Source: Bacteroidales bacterium
Lineage (GTDB): Bacteria > Bacteroidota > Bacteroidia > Bacteroidales > UBA932
Direction of reading: 5' to 3'
Length of the DNA stretch: 42,554 nucleotides
Assembly: GCA_015060255.1 (NCBI GenBank)
Contig: SUYV01000009.1
Location: forward strand, 1 to 42,554
Position 1 is the first letter of the stretch. Each line of letters starts with the position of its first letter. A program made the translations under genes and the position numbers. Shown here piece after piece: positions 41,716-42,554 of the stretch. A model generated the notes under the pieces. The model ran no database searches. It was not told where the DNA came from and saw nothing but the letters and a program-made list of their open reading frames with translations.

Positions 41716-42554
<839 letters not shown>

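Overview
The window looks like chromosomal DNA from a member of the Bacteroidota, most likely the order Bacteroidales. This rests on several families largely confined to that phylum (DUF4249, DUF4270, DUF4294, DUF3098), a TonB-dependent receptor paired with a DUF4249 lipoprotein, and at least seven promoters of the phylum's TTG/TTTG - 19 bp - TAnnTTTG type. The genus cannot be named from sequence alone. No rRNA, tRNA, CRISPR array, transposase or prophage gene was found.

Layout. 1-1652 (+): the 3' end of a TonB-dependent receptor and its DUF4249 lipoprotein. 1653-5683 (-): a heparinase II/III-type lyase downstream of a membrane pyrophosphatase (hppA). 5984-16543 (-): a compact run from rplP to rplQ (spc and alpha operons, including secY, map, infA and rpoA). 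16544-31972: 15.4 kb of mixed-strand genes covering a GH28-like beta-helix lipoprotein, DUF4294, lpxH, uppP, DUF3098, ftsX, a short GT5-like protein, DUF4270, acpP, two lipoproteins, pnuC, uvrC, a TlpA-like thioredoxin and a RelB/PIN toxin-antitoxin pair. 31973-35845 (-): rpsC back to rplC (S10 operon). 36018-41715 (+): cdaA, mutS2, a small lipoprotein, yraN, manC and a yqeY-like gene. 41712-42554 (-): the 3' end of clpB.

The main result is that the normally continuous S10-spc-alpha ribosomal supercluster is cut in two between rpsC and rplP. The halves lie in the same orientation, 15.4 kb apart. rpsJ is also absent upstream of rplC, so the cluster is broken at a second place. Each half looks like a self-sufficient transcription unit. 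rplC and rplP each have a 19-bp-spacer promoter and a 5'-end hairpin leader, rpsC is followed by a hairpin terminator whose pairing favours the rpsC strand, and rplQ is followed by hairpin terminators. The intervening genes are mostly housekeeping, so this looks like a genome rearrangement rather than a mobile insertion. A toxin-antitoxin pair, with a promoter embedded in 11-bp operator repeats, sits directly at the rpsC-side junction.

Other items worth noting are a GT5 synthase-like protein that has lost its sugar-nucleotide motif, a Gly/Tyr repeat tract in the DUF4270 protein, GC-rich palindromic intergenic DNA next to uvrC, Shine-Dalgarno-like sites before about half of the ribosomal-protein genes, and a nearly leaderless DUF4294 transcript.
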